A stretch of 64,000 nt of DNA from an uncultured Candidatus Melainabacteria bacterium. Its GTDB lineage: Bacteria; Cyanobacteriota; Vampirovibrionia; Gastranaerophilales; Gastranaerophilaceae. Position numbers and translations under genes: made by a program. Below the pieces are notes generated by a model. The model did no database searches, had not been told where the DNA came from, and worked only from the letters and a program-made list of their open reading frames with translations. The stretch spans positions 1-64,000 of the forward strand of contig CAKVLN010000008.1 in the NCBI GenBank assembly GCA_934757275.1. The letters run 5' to 3'. Below are positions 26,792-35,570 of the stretch, piece after piece. Positions within the stretch are counted from its first letter, which is position 1; every line of letters starts with the position of its first letter.

Positions 26792-28117
26792 ATGAAAAAA
26801 TCATTAATAAAATATCCGTTTTTGACAAAAGAAGTTGAGATTTATGAAAGAGAAAATGGACATAAAATTGTACTTGCACACAAAGAAGGTGGAATGGTAA
26901 ATATTTCATCTTGGGTTAAAACAGGTTCAATAAACGAAAACGATAAGAACAACGGAATTTCACATTTTCTTGAACACTTGATGTTTAAAGGCACTCACAA
27001 ACACAAAGCTGGCGAATTTGACAGAATTTTAGAAGCAAAAGGTGCTATTGTAAACGCTGCAACTTGGAAGGATTATACCTTTTATTATGTGACTTTGCCA
27101 AAAGGTGAAAACAATGAAAATTTCTATACGGCAATTGATTTGCACGCTGATATGATGACCGACCCAGTTGTACCTGATTATGAAATGGGCGCACCATTTG
27201 ACGTTAATGACAAAACTGTAACCGATAAACGTGAGCGTCACGTTGTTATTGAAGAAATAAGAATGCGCAAAGACCAACCTTGGACAAAGGTTTATAACGC
27301 AACTAATAATGCAATGTATACAAATCACCCATACAAACGTGATGTAATTGGTACGCCAGAAATTATTTCACAGGTTAAACAAGAAGAAATAATGAATTAT
27401 TATAGAACCTTCTATTCTCCTAAAAACGTTACAACTATTGTTGTGGGTGAGTTTGAGTCAGAAGATATTTTGCCTAGACTTGTAGAGGCTTTTGATTGGG
27501 GCGAAAGACCAGAGCCTCCAGAACGTAATATTAAACCAGATGAGCCGGTTCAAAATCAAGTTTATGTAGAAAATGAGGCACACATTAATTCTTCTTTCTT
27601 GATGTTCGGTTTCTTGGGTGCATTGGCTCGTGATTTGAAAAATGTTATTATGCTTGAAATGATTGCAATTATTTTGGGCGAAGGCACAAGTTCTAGACTT
27701 TATGTGAACTTGATTGAAAATATGGACGAGCAAATTTTCAACATGATTGATGCAGAATGCTATACCTTTAGAGATGGTTGCAATTTCTTTGTTCAAGCAA
27801 ACTTCAATCCACAATATAAGGATAAGGCAATTGAGTTAGTTAAAGAGGAACTTGCTAAATTGCAATCTGGAATTACTGAAAAAGAACTTAATAAAGCTAA
27901 GAAGAAACTTAAATCTCGTTTTGCTTGTGAGGTTGAAACGGTTTCTGATATTGGTGAAACAATTGGCTATTATATGACAGTTTGTGATGATTTAGCTATT
28001 GCGGAAGATTATCTTCCAATTTGTGAAGAAATCACTTGCAAAGACTTAGAAGAGGCTGCGAAGAAATACTTAGACCTAAATCATGCAGTAATTTCTGTTC
28101 TTGTGCCTAAAAAGTAG
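26792..28117 (+). CDS. M16 family zinc peptidase
   Basis: 441 aa from the ATG at 26792 (GTG at 26786 overlaps the AGAGG site and is rejected). The inverted zinc motif HFLEH is at residues 58-62 with the distal Glu in VVIEEIRMRKD about 80 residues on, followed by the C-terminal M16 domain. No signal peptide, so it acts in the cytoplasm, probably in peptide or leader-peptide turnover. Many bacteria carry a paired inactive homologue; none is adjacent. Confidence 0.93.
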   Translation: MKKSLIKYPFLTKEVEIYERENGHKIVLAHKEGGMVNISSWVKTGSINENDKNNGISHFLEHLMFKGTHKHKAGEFDRILEAKGAIVNAATWKDYTFYYVTLPKGENNENFYTAIDLHADMMTDPVVPDYEMGAPFDVNDKTVTDKRERHVVIEEIRMRKDQPWTKVYNATNNAMYTNHPYKRDVIGTPEIISQVKQEEIMNYYRTFYSPKNVTTIVVGEFESEDILPRLVEAFDWGERPEPPERNIKPDEPVQNQVYVENEAHINSSFLMFGFLGALARDLKNVIMLEMIAIILGEGTSSRLYVNLIENMDEQIFNMIDAECYTFRDGCNFFVQANFNPQYKDKAIELVKEELAKLQSGITEKELNKAKKKLKSRFACEVETVSDIGETIGYYMTVCDDLAIAEDYLPICEEITCKDLEEAAKKYLDLNHAVISVLVPKK

Positions 28118-28119
28118 GT

Positions 28120-28965
28120 TTATCCTTTCACTGCGCCGTCGTTTTCGCCAGAGATAAAATATCTTTGCATTGCAAGGAAAAATATAATAATTGGAATGGT
28201 GGAAATTATTGAACCAGCGGCTATGAAACGCCAATTTGATGAGAACATACCTTGCAAATTATTTATGCCGACTGGCAAGGTGTACATAGAATCTTTTGTT
28301 AGCATAATGCTTGGCCAAAGAAATTCGCCCCATGAGCCAATAAAAGTGAATACTGCAAGTACTGCAAGTGTTGGTTTGACCATCGGAAGTACTATTTTAA
28401 CAAACATTTGAAAAACATTGCAACCGTCAACGATGGCTGCTTCTTCGACCTCCTTAGGTACTTTCAAAAAAGCCTGTCTCATTAAAAATATTCCAAATGC
28501 GCTTACTGCAAATGGCATTACAAGTCCAATGTAACCCATTACATTATTTACGCTATCGATTAAATGAAGTTTTAGTGTAATGATATAAACAGGTAGCATT
28601 ATTGCTTGAAAAGGTATCATAATTGTTGCAAGTATTGAAAAGAAAACAATCTTTTTACCTTTAAAATTCATTCTTGCAAGTGGATATGCTGCAAGAGAGG
28701 ATAAAATTAGATTTAGCAATACAGTTAAAGCCGCAACAATAACGCTATTCCAAAAATATGCCATAAAATCGACTTTGCCCCAAACGTCAACGTAGTTTGC
28801 GAAAGTAAAATCAGATGGAATAAGTTTTGGCGGATACGCAAAAATGTCTTCGCTCAAACCTTTTAGTGACGTAGAAGTTAACCAAATAAAAGGAAATATT
28901 GATAGAAGTGAAGTCAATATTAATATTGTATGTATTGTGAATTTTTGTGTAAGTTTTTTGAACAT
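28120..28965 (-). CDS. Carbohydrate ABC transporter permease (MalG/UgpE type)
   Basis: 281 aa with six membrane helices and the EAA loop EEAAIVDGCNVFQMFVKIVLP that docks the ATPase. Such permeases work with a MalF-type partner, a binding protein and an ATPase to import sugars or glycerol phosphodiesters. None of those partners is adjacent; the gene stands alone between a converging peptidase and a divergent symporter, so it may be the last gene of a rearranged operon. Confidence 0.9.
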   Translation of the reverse strand: MFKKLTQKFTIHTILILTSLLSIFPFIWLTSTSLKGLSEDIFAYPPKLIPSDFTFANYVDVWGKVDFMAYFWNSVIVAALTVLLNLILSSLAAYPLARMNFKGKKIVFFSILATIMIPFQAIMLPVYIITLKLHLIDSVNNVMGYIGLVMPFAVSAFGIFLMRQAFLKVPKEVEEAAIVDGCNVFQMFVKIVLPMVKPTLAVLAVFTFIGSWGEFLWPSIMLTKDSMYTLPVGINNLQGMFSSNWRFIAAGSIISTIPIIIFFLAMQRYFISGENDGAVKG

Positions 28966-29071
28966 TATTTTTATTTTATAACATGTTAAAGAAAATGAAA
29001 AGGTTTAAAAACTCTAAATCTTGTTACATTTCCCCTTTTATGTAAAGATTTTGTAATGATTTGACATTTTT

Positions 29072-29100
29072 TTGATACAATTAATAAAAAGTGGTAAAAT
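29072..29100 (+). promoter_or_regulatory. Promoter of the AGCS symporter
   Basis: -35 TTGATA (29072-29077), 17-bp spacer, -10 TAAAAT (29095-29100), leader of about 20 bases with AAGGGAAAAGAG. Confidence 0.75.
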
Positions 29101-29126
29101 AGCCGAGAATTAAGGGAAAAGAGATT

Positions 29127-30632
29127 ATGATGAGATTTTTAATGATGTTATTTACGACAATGCTTCTGACTCTGCAATCAGCGCAAGCAATGAATGTAGA
29201 CGAATTTATGGATAAGCATGTTGCGCCTATTTCGGACGCTGTCGCTAAATTAATATTCTTTCCAATTAATATTTGCGGGTGTGATGTTCCGTTGATTATT
29301 TTTTGGGTGTTAATAGCCGGTTTCTTTTTTACCTTCTATTTTAAAGGTGTATCAGTTTGGGGTTTCAAACACGCATTAGATGTTGTTGCAAAACCTGCTG
29401 AAAAACATAACGATGGCTGTGGTGAAGTTTCTTCTTTCCAAGCTTTGGCAACAGCTTTGTCTGGAACAATTGGTATCGGAAGTATTGCAGGCGTTGCAAT
29501 TTCGATTTCAATTGGTGGCCCTGGTGCTGCTTTCTGGATATTTGCTGGAGCACTTTTAGGTATGTCAATAAAATTTGTAGAGGCAACTCTAGCAGTAAAA
29601 TATAGAAGATTTAACTTAGACGGTTCTGTTTCAGGTGGTCCTATGCATTATATTGCACATGGTCTTACTAGAAAAAAATTGCGTTGGTTAGGACAACCGT
29701 TATCTGTATTGTATGCAATACTTTGTATTGGTGGTGGTATTACTGGCGGTAATATGATTCAAATTAACCAAACTGCGCATCAAATCGTATTTATTACTGG
29801 CGGTTCACATAGTATTTTCCATGGCTACACTTGGTTAATTGGTTTAGTTGCAGCTATCTTAATTGGTATGGTAATTGTAGGTGGTATTAAGAGCATAGCA
29901 AAAGTTACAACAATTTTAACTCCTACAATGTGCTTGTTATATATTGTTTCTGGTTTGATTGTAATTTTTGCAAACTTTATGAACATTCCACATGCAATTG
30001 CTTTAATCGTTCGTGAAGCTTTCCACCCAACTGCCGTTGCTGGTGGTATCTTCGGTACAATTATCATTGGTTTAAGACGTTCTGTTCAATCAAATGAAGC
30101 TGGTACTGGTGCTGCTGCAATTGTTTATGCAACTGCTCAAACAAAAGAACCTGTTTCACAAGGTTTCGTAGCATTGTTAGAAACCTTCTTAACTGGTGTT
30201 CTTTGCTTGTTCACTTCATTTGCAATTGTATTCTCTGGAGCTTGCACACACGCAGCAAAAGAAATTTCTGGTATTGAATTGGCATCAAATGCTTTCCAAT
30301 CTGTAATTCCTTTCTTCCCAATAATTCTTTCAATAATTGCAGTAATGTTCGCATTATCAACTTTGATTTCTTGGGCTTATTATGGACAAAAGGCTTGGAC
30401 TTTCTTGTTTGGCGAAGGTAAAAAACGTGTATTAGCATTCAACTTAATTTATTGCTTGTTTATCATTATCGGTTCAGCAATGAATGTTAAATCTGTAATT
30501 GATATTACAGACGCAATGATGATTGCACTATGTGTTCCAAACATCATTGTATTGTACATCTTGTGTCCAGAAATCAAACGTGATTTGAAGTCATATTTGG
30601 AAAGACATAATATGAAATTTATCAAATTTTAA
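29127..30632 (+). CDS. Sodium:alanine symporter (AGCS family)
   Basis: 501 aa, about 10-11 membrane helices after a signal-like N-terminus (1-22). Family marks: FQALATALSGTIGIGSIAGV, GGPGAAFWIFAGALLGMSIK and the SNEAGTGAAAIVYATAQT loop. Takes up alanine or glycine with sodium. Codon use is strongly biased toward optimal codons in the second half, suggesting good expression. Followed by a terminator. Confidence 0.95.
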   Translation: MMRFLMMLFTTMLLTLQSAQAMNVDEFMDKHVAPISDAVAKLIFFPINICGCDVPLIIFWVLIAGFFFTFYFKGVSVWGFKHALDVVAKPAEKHNDGCGEVSSFQALATALSGTIGIGSIAGVAISISIGGPGAAFWIFAGALLGMSIKFVEATLAVKYRRFNLDGSVSGGPMHYIAHGLTRKKLRWLGQPLSVLYAILCIGGGITGGNMIQINQTAHQIVFITGGSHSIFHGYTWLIGLVAAILIGMVIVGGIKSIAKVTTILTPTMCLLYIVSGLIVIFANFMNIPHAIALIVREAFHPTAVAGGIFGTIIIGLRRSVQSNEAGTGAAAIVYATAQTKEPVSQGFVALLETFLTGVLCLFTSFAIVFSGACTHAAKEISGIELASNAFQSVIPFFPIILSIIAVMFALSTLISWAYYGQKAWTFLFGEGKKRVLAFNLIYCLFIIIGSAMNVKSVIDITDAMMIALCVPNIIVLYILCPEIKRDLKSYLERHNMKFIKF

Positions 30633-30654
30633 GAAGATATTTTAATAGTAAAAA

Positions 30655-30690
30655 AATCAATGTATATTCGTTATACATTGATTTTTTTTG
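30655..30690 (+). terminator. Terminator of the AGCS gene, overlapping the next promoter
   Basis: AATCAATGTATA-TTCGT-TATACATTGATT followed by T8. The TTGATT at 30678-30683 in its 3' arm is also a -35-like box, 17 bp before TATAAT at 30701-30706. Confidence 0.85.
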
Positions 30691-30784
30691 ACTTCTATTC
30701 TATAATTAGGCTGAACATTGAAACAAGAATACAGGCTAAAGATTTTACAAACATCGTTGACTTTTACAAATGAAAGGAGGACGC

Positions 30785-30856
30785 ATGCTTGTCGAAGTCA
30801 ATGCAAGAGAATTAGCATTACTAATAATACTAATTCTCATCATCAAAACCCTTTAA
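30785..30856 (+). CDS. 23-aa hydrophobic peptide, toxin-like, copy 1
   Basis: MLVEVNARELALLIILILII plus KTL. It has a charged N-terminus, a helix of about 12 aliphatic residues and a short basic end, like Ibs- or Fst-class membrane peptides. Strong AAAGGAGG site 6 bases before the ATG. The second copy at 31013 keeps the pattern (MLV, ELL/ELA, aliphatic run, TL-stop) although many bases differ, which indicates selection on the peptide. An opposite-strand promoter overlaps its 3' end. Confidence 0.65.
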   Translation: MLVEVNARELALLIILILIIKTL

Positions 30857-30901
30857 TAGGGGTTGGGTAAGGGTAGTTGCATTACCCTTGCCTGTATTCT
30901 T

Positions 30902-30929
30902 ATTTTAACGTAATTTGAAAATTTTTCAA
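30902..30929 (-). promoter_or_regulatory. Putative antisense RNA promoter, copy 1
   Basis: On the minus strand TTGAAA (30929-30924), 16-bp spacer, TAAAAT (30907-30902). The RNA would start near 30895 and run antisense to the 3' hairpin and peptide frame. The same boxes and spacing occur at 31158-31131 and 13219-13192 although spacer bases differ. Confidence 0.65.
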
Positions 30930-31012
30930 GTTGTATATTTAGAACATTAAAATGAGAATATAGGCTAAAGATTTTACAAACATCGCTGACTTTACAAACG
31001 AAAGGAGGACGT

Positions 31013-31084
31013 ATGCTTGTACAAATCAGCGAAAAAGAACTACTGATATTAATATCAATAGTTCTTTGGCTACAAACCCTTTAA
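31013..31084 (+). CDS. 23-aa hydrophobic peptide, toxin-like, copy 2
   Basis: MLVQISEKELLILISIVLWL plus QTL. Same length, same acidic/basic N-terminus, same hydrophobic helix and the same TL end as copy 1, with AAAGGAGG upstream. Differences between copies are mostly conservative (Ile/Leu/Val exchanges). Predicted to insert in the inner membrane. Toxicity is inferred from architecture only. Confidence 0.65.
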   Translation: MLVQISEKELLILISIVLWLQTL

Positions 31085-31130
31085 TTAGGGTGCGGGCATG
31101 GGTATTACCGCTACCCTTGCCTGTATTCTT

Positions 31131-31158
31131 ATTTTAACGTATTTATAAATTTTTTCAA
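31131..31158 (-). promoter_or_regulatory. Putative antisense RNA promoter, copy 2
   Basis: Minus strand TTGAAA (31158-31153), 16-bp spacer, TAAAAT (31136-31131), opposed to the peptide gene at 31013. Confidence 0.65.
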
Positions 31159-31167
31159 GTGAGAAAC

Positions 31168-31830
31168 ATGATTTATTTAGACGCTGGAACAACATATTCA
31201 AAAATAATAACAGACGGAAAACAATTTGATGAAGAGTTTTTTGTGACAAAAAAGGGCGATTTGTACTATTACATTTTACCTTCTCGAATAATTAAGGCTC
31301 AAAAAATTGTTCCAACTCGTTCTTGCGGTCATATGTCAAACGCTAATGAAAATGAGATAATTGCATTGGCGCAAGGTGCAAAAAAACGTGAAATCTCTTC
31401 AAGTGCAACTATTTTAGATTTAGGCAGTAGAGATGCAAAGTGGATTAAGTTTAAGGAGGGTAAATTCCATGATATGGACTGGAATACTTCTTGTGCAAGT
31501 TCTACAGGTGCGACGGTTGAAATGTTATTGAAGTTTTATGGCGTGAGCGCAGACGAATTAGCTTATGATGATGAAAAATTTGCTGTGACTTGTGGTATTT
31601 TTGGCATGGAAAAGATTATGGACTCAATTTCTGCAGGAGTAAAGCCAGCAGAGGCCATCTCAAAATTTGTCCACGGAATTGCGTTTAATGCTTGGAATTT
31701 CTGCAAAAAACCTGAAAAGATATATTTATCAGGTGGTTTCTGTGATAACAAATGCTTAGTCCAATCTTTGGAAAAATATTGCGAAGTCGAGCTTTTAGGC
31801 AGGTTTGTATTGTGTGAAGGATTATTCTAA
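31168..31830 (+). CDS. BadF/BadG-type ATPase (2-hydroxyacyl-CoA dehydratase activator-like)
   Basis: 220 aa from the ATG at 31168 (GTG at 31159 possible). The ASKHA fold shows in IYLDAGTTYSKIITDG, ILDLGSRDAKWI and the C-terminal YLSGGFCDN. The NTSCASSTGATVEMLL segment corresponds to the Cys-containing loop of activases that ligates a [4Fe-4S] cluster at a dimer interface. No dehydratase gene is adjacent, so the client is unknown. Shorter than typical activators (about 260). Confidence 0.75.
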   Translation: MIYLDAGTTYSKIITDGKQFDEEFFVTKKGDLYYYILPSRIIKAQKIVPTRSCGHMSNANENEIIALAQGAKKREISSSATILDLGSRDAKWIKFKEGKFHDMDWNTSCASSTGATVEMLLKFYGVSADELAYDDEKFAVTCGIFGMEKIMDSISAGVKPAEAISKFVHGIAFNAWNFCKKPEKIYLSGGFCDNKCLVQSLEKYCEVELLGRFVLCEGLF

Positions 31831-31839
31831 GTTTTTTAA

Positions 31840-32469
31840 TTAAGATAAAACAAATTCGTGCGTGCCATCTTCGTTCAAAATCAAACCACAAAGGTGAGCA
31901 TTTGGATACTTACCGCAACCTAAGTCAATACAGATTTTTCCCTCATCTATATATGGTTCATCAAATTCTGTGTGTCCAAAAATAATTTTTTGCGGAAGTT
32001 TGTGTTTTGAATAAATAAATTTGCTTCTAATGTATACTAAATCAACTTCATCTTGGTCTTCTAGTGGATAATCTGGGTTTATTCCTGCGTGAACAAATAG
32101 ATATTTGTCTGTTAAATGGTAAAATTTCAAATTTCTGTAAAAATCACCATGAATTTTGAAGATATTTTCAAAACTTCCATAACTTTTTACAGTTGCTGGT
32201 CCACCATAATTATCGAACAAGAATTGGTAATAATCATCGGTTTTGGCGTGCATAAATGCGTACTCGTGTGAGCCAATAAGGTAGATACATTTGTTTGTTT
32301 CGGACTGTTGAAGAACTCTCTCCACAACGCCTCTTGAGTCAGGTCCACGGTCTATATAATCGCCCATAAATACAAAAATATCATCTGGTCTTGTGTCAAT
32401 TTGGCTCAAAACGCTTTCAAGTTTTCTTAGTTCTCCGTGAATGTCTGTAATTGCAATATATCTTGGCAT
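31840..32469 (-). CDS. PPP-type serine/threonine phosphatase (calcineurin-like)
   Basis: 209 aa from the ATG at 32469, chosen because AGGAG is correctly spaced; the ATG at 32490 is not. Metal-binding motifs in order: TDIHGE (GDxHG variant with Thr for Gly), GDYIDRG, GSHEYAF (GNHE variant with Ser), FGHTEF, and DLGCG. The two substitutions are at positions flanking metal ligands and leave Asp and His intact. A bis(5'-nucleosyl)-tetraphosphatase role is also possible. Confidence 0.88.
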   Translation of the reverse strand: MPRYIAITDIHGELRKLESVLSQIDTRPDDIFVFMGDYIDRGPDSRGVVERVLQQSETNKCIYLIGSHEYAFMHAKTDDYYQFLFDNYGGPATVKSYGSFENIFKIHGDFYRNLKFYHLTDKYLFVHAGINPDYPLEDQDEVDLVYIRSKFIYSKHKLPQKIIFGHTEFDEPYIDEGKICIDLGCGKYPNAHLCGLILNEDGTHEFVLS

Positions 32470-32616
32470 AATGTATCTCCTAGAAGACATTATAGCATGA
32501 ATTGTACTTCGGACTAATTGATTAAAAAAGGCTGATTAGATTGGGCTTTTAGCCAAACGACAATAAAGTAAAGATTTTTTTTCATTAGTATATAAAAACT
32601 GACAAAAAAATTTTTT

Positions 32617-33456
32617 TTGGTGTATTTATATAAATGGAAAAACACTGGCATGAAAATAGGTAAGACATTTGACAAAATAATTAATTCACCATATCTATCA
32701 GCTTCCATTTTTTTAGCAAGCGGAGGTTATAAGATATATGATGATTATAGAATTGCAGATGAGAAATACAAGAAAAAATTTCTAATAAAAGATTCTGTTG
32801 TTTTATCTGGTTCTGCGCTGGGAATGCTTGCAGAAAGAGGGCTAACTAAAAAAATATCGAAAAGCAAATGGTATCATAAAACTATACACAAAGCATCTGA
32901 AAATATTTTGCATATAAGTAATATTAAAAATGTACAAACTTCTTTAGATTATACAAAAGCAATTGTAAAGAATTTTTTGTCAAACTTTACCCTCTTTGCT
33001 TCTGGTATTTTGGGCGCACTAGGAATGGATTATCTGCTTTCAAAAACTGGTTTTGAGCAACCAAAACGAACCTCAAGAAACCATGTTCGTGAAAAAAGCA
33101 AGATAGGCAAGTACATAGATAACAATATCAGCAGAATTATGGATAAGGATACAAAAGAAGAAATGTATTCAAGAGTTACTGATATGCCTCAAATGAAGAT
33201 GTTTACAACAGGCTTAATTGGCACGCAGGCAATAGAATTAGCAAAAGATAAGGAATTTGATAAGAGATTAAATCATACAACAAAATGTATGATTAATGAC
33301 TCAATGCTTCCATTGTTTTTCTTATCAACTTCGGGGACTTTAACTCGTAATATGCGTTCCATCTATCGTGTACCAATAATTTTTACTTCGCTTGTTGGCG
33401 GTACGATGTTGGCTAAAAAATTTCTTAATAAATATGTTGAAAAATTGAGTGATTAG
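32617..33456 (+). CDS. Hypothetical membrane-associated protein
   Basis: 279 aa from a TTG at 32617, or 268 aa from an ATG at 32650; neither has a convincing ribosome site. Several moderately hydrophobic segments (near 30-42, 70-85, 125-142, 240-265) and many Lys residues. No known domain. Build is reminiscent of 16104-17474. Divergent from the phosphatase gene. Confidence 0.6.
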   Translation: MVYLYKWKNTGMKIGKTFDKIINSPYLSASIFLASGGYKIYDDYRIADEKYKKKFLIKDSVVLSGSALGMLAERGLTKKISKSKWYHKTIHKASENILHISNIKNVQTSLDYTKAIVKNFLSNFTLFASGILGALGMDYLLSKTGFEQPKRTSRNHVREKSKIGKYIDNNISRIMDKDTKEEMYSRVTDMPQMKMFTTGLIGTQAIELAKDKEFDKRLNHTTKCMINDSMLPLFFLSTSGTLTRNMRSIYRVPIIFTSLVGGTMLAKKFLNKYVEKLSD

Positions 33457-33483
33457 AATTTAATCTTATACTATAATTGAACT

Positions 33484-33693
33484 ATGCAAGAAATTACTGT
33501 TGGAAAAATTTACAAACATTATAAAGGTAGTGTATATAAAATAATTGCTCTTGCTAAGCATTCTGAAACTTGTGAAGATATGATTGTTTATCAGAATGTT
33601 GATAAGGGTGATATTTGGACACGTCCTAAATCAATGTGGAATGAAGAAGTTGAAGTTGATGGCAAAAAAGTTCTGAGGTTTAGTTTGATATGA
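33484..33693 (+). CDS. DUF1653 family protein
   Basis: 69 aa, a whole DUF1653 domain: VGKIYKHYKGSVYKIIALAK, HSET, and WTRPKSMWNEEVE with the conserved Tyr-Lys-Gly and Arg-Pro. Function of the family is unknown. No Shine-Dalgarno; a TATAAT box (33472-33477) ends 6 bp before the ATG, consistent with a leaderless transcript. Overlaps the next small gene by four bases (ATGA). Confidence 0.88.
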   Translation: MQEITVGKIYKHYKGSVYKIIALAKHSETCEDMIVYQNVDKGDIWTRPKSMWNEEVEVDGKKVLRFSLI

Positions 33694-33851
33694 TAACAAG
33701 AGAAGTTCGAGAATGGTTGCAAAAAGTGGAGCGCAGGCAATATTCTTATGATGATGCAATGTATGAATTTATGCGTTTTTCTTCCTTCTTGACTAGAGAA
33801 GAAATGAAAATGATTAAATCAAAATTAGAACAAGAATATAAAGTTAGATAA
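33690..33851 (+). CDS. 53-aa small protein coupled to DUF1653
   Basis: MITREVREWLQKVERRQYSY..., 53 aa, helical and charged. Its ATG overlaps the TGA of the DUF1653 gene (ATGA), a standard coupling arrangement. It ends 8 bp inside the 3' end of the converging ClC gene. No family recognised. Confidence 0.6.
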   Translation: MITREVREWLQKVERRQYSYDDAMYEFMRFSSFLTREEMKMIKSKLEQEYKVR

Positions 33852-35463
33852 TGTCTTTTCTTGTTACAATACCAAGAACTTTTTGGTTTTTATCAACAAC
33901 AATCGCCCATTCTGTTGAATTTTCGTGCAATCTATAATATGTGGTGTACAAATTATCTTCGGGCGAAACCGTTACAGGACTTGTGTCCAAAATACGGCTA
34001 ACTGTGATTGATTTCATCTTTTTGTCAATTAAAACATCTTCTATATCTGATTTGGTAATAATTCCAGCCAATCTGTCTTTTTTGTCACAAATCGGATAAG
34101 CATTGTGTTCTTCTTGTTGCATAATTTTAAGTATGTCTTGAATAAGAGCGTTATTCTTAAAAGTTCTCACGTTTTTTGTCATTATGTCTTTAACTTTTGT
34201 TGTATCAGACAAACTAACATCAGAATTTTTGTATTGATTAACTACAAGTTTTGCATAAATTGGCTTGTGGTTGAGTTTTTCTGCCGTTAAATCTGCGATA
34301 GCGGAAACCAGCATAAGAGGTAATATACATTCATATCCGCCAGTCATTTCAAAAACCATAACAACTGCCGTGAGTGGCGTTCTTGCGACAGAAGAAAGAA
34401 AACCAGCCATGCCCAAAGACGCAATTGCCGTAAGATTTACACCTGCACCAAAATCGTTCGCAACATATCCAATAATGTAGCCTAAAAAAGAGCCAAGCAT
34501 TAACATTGGTAAGAAAATTCCACCAGCAGCACCAGAGGCAAAACAAATTGGTGTAATTATGAATTTGGCAAGGAAAATCACGCAAACAATGGCGATTGGA
34601 AATGAGTTTAGCATAAGTTTTTCTACAGAGCCATTGCCAGAAGATAAAACGTAAGGTAACATCAAACCTGCTAGACCAGTGATTAAGCCTGCGAGTGCTG
34701 GTTTGCAATAATTTGGGAGTTTTATTTTTGCAAAATTTCCATTAAAGAAGAAAATTGTTTTAGAAAAAACTACTCCCAATACACCAGAAACAAGTCCCAA
34801 AACAATGCAAACAACTACGACAGATGGACTTATGCCAATCGCTGGGATTGATACATTGAAAGCTGGGTTTGCGCCAAGAAAGTATCTTGCAATACTTGCT
34901 GATGTTACAGTTGCGACAAGTGTTGGAAATAGCATTGATGGAGTGAATTTGTGGATAAGTTCTTCCAACACAAATAGTGTTCCAGCAATTGGGGCGTTAA
35001 AAGTCGCTCCAATCGCAGCTCCAGCACCTGACGCAATTAGTTTATCTCTATTGTTACCGCTAAGTTTAAAAAGTTTGCCGACAAATGAGCCAGCACCTGC
35101 GCCCAATTGGACGCTAGGTCCTTCTCTGCCGAGTGAAAGTCCTGTACCTATTCCAATTATGCCTGCAAAGAATTTTACAAAAATTGTGCGCACTCTAATC
35201 AGTTTGCCGCTTCTTAAAAGTGACATTTTGACATAAGGAATGCCGCTGCCAGAGGTTTCTGGAGCGAATTTGTAGACTAATAGTCCAGCAATTAGTCCGC
35301 CAATAGTTGTAACTGCTAGAAATAAAAGCGGTGTTGAGTAGAATTTTGACATTACAAAACCGAAAAGGTTTTCAATTCCAAGCCTAAAAGCGACAACGAT
35401 TAAACCCGTAAGTAGACCTACGATTATTGCTTGCCAAAATATTTTTGTGAAACTCTTTTCCAT
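33844..35463 (-). CDS. ClC-type chloride channel/antiporter with CBS pair
   Basis: 539 aa. The transport domain has GSGIPYVK, GREGPSVQLGAG, a GGIFLP helix cap and the SSVARTPLTAVVMVFE region. In GREGP the Glu at the gating-glutamate position is present, which favours H+/Cl- exchange. Two CBS domains at the C-terminus (about 425-539: VKDIMTKNVRTFKN, VSRILDTSPVTVSPEDN) could sense nucleotides. Confidence 0.95.
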   Translation of the reverse strand: MEKSFTKIFWQAIIVGLLTGLIVVAFRLGIENLFGFVMSKFYSTPLLFLAVTTIGGLIAGLLVYKFAPETSGSGIPYVKMSLLRSGKLIRVRTIFVKFFAGIIGIGTGLSLGREGPSVQLGAGAGSFVGKLFKLSGNNRDKLIASGAGAAIGATFNAPIAGTLFVLEELIHKFTPSMLFPTLVATVTSASIARYFLGANPAFNVSIPAIGISPSVVVVCIVLGLVSGVLGVVFSKTIFFFNGNFAKIKLPNYCKPALAGLITGLAGLMLPYVLSSGNGSVEKLMLNSFPIAIVCVIFLAKFIITPICFASGAAGGIFLPMLMLGSFLGYIIGYVANDFGAGVNLTAIASLGMAGFLSSVARTPLTAVVMVFEMTGGYECILPLMLVSAIADLTAEKLNHKPIYAKLVVNQYKNSDVSLSDTTKVKDIMTKNVRTFKNNALIQDILKIMQQEEHNAYPICDKKDRLAGIITKSDIEDVLIDKKMKSITVSRILDTSPVTVSPEDNLYTTYYRLHENSTEWAIVVDKNQKVLGIVTRKDII

Positions 35464-35485
35464 ATAGGTCTATTATAGTTTTAAA

Positions 35486-35525
35486 AAGAAATTAATTAAA
35501 GCTCACTAACTTTAATTAATTTCTT
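35486..35525. terminator. Strong A/T hairpin upstream of the ClC gene
   Basis: AAGAAATTAATTAAAG and CTTTAATTAATTTCTT form a 16-bp perfect stem with an 8-base loop, followed by GTTCTTTTT on the plus strand. It could terminate plus-strand transcription or protect the ClC mRNA 5' end. No plus-strand gene ends here. Confidence 0.55.
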
Positions 35526-35570
35526 GTTCTTTTTATGTACTTTTCTTTCTCTTTATTTAACTTCTTACTT

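Larger units (their letters stand above)
30712..30929 (+). other. Inverted-repeat-ended type I toxin-antitoxin-like element, copy 1
   Basis: The 5' end carries AAGAATACAGGC and the 3' end its complement GCCTGTATTCTT, so the two ends of a transcript could pair. Inside are ACAAACATCG, a strong AAAGGAGG site, a 23-aa peptide frame, and a GGGTAGTTGCATTACCC hairpin. A forward promoter is TTGATT-N17-TATAAT (30678-30706). A second copy follows at 30950-31158 and a decayed one is at 13097-13219. I know of no named family with this sequence. Confidence 0.7.
30950..31158 (+). other. Inverted-repeat-ended type I toxin-antitoxin-like element, copy 2
   Basis: Tandem with copy 1. The 5' end reads TTAAAATGAGAATATAGGC and the 3' end GCCTGTATTCTTATTTTAA, a terminal inverted repeat that includes a TAAAAT box in both directions. 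Shared landmarks: TAAAGATTTTACAAACATCG, AAAGGAGGACG, and the GGGTATTACCGCTACCC hairpin. Confidence 0.7.

Noticed and set aside
30678..30706. TTGACT at 30689 as the -35 of the toxin-like copy 1 promoter
   Set aside because: It is only about 6 bp from TATAAT; the TTGATT at 30678 has the proper 17-bp spacing.
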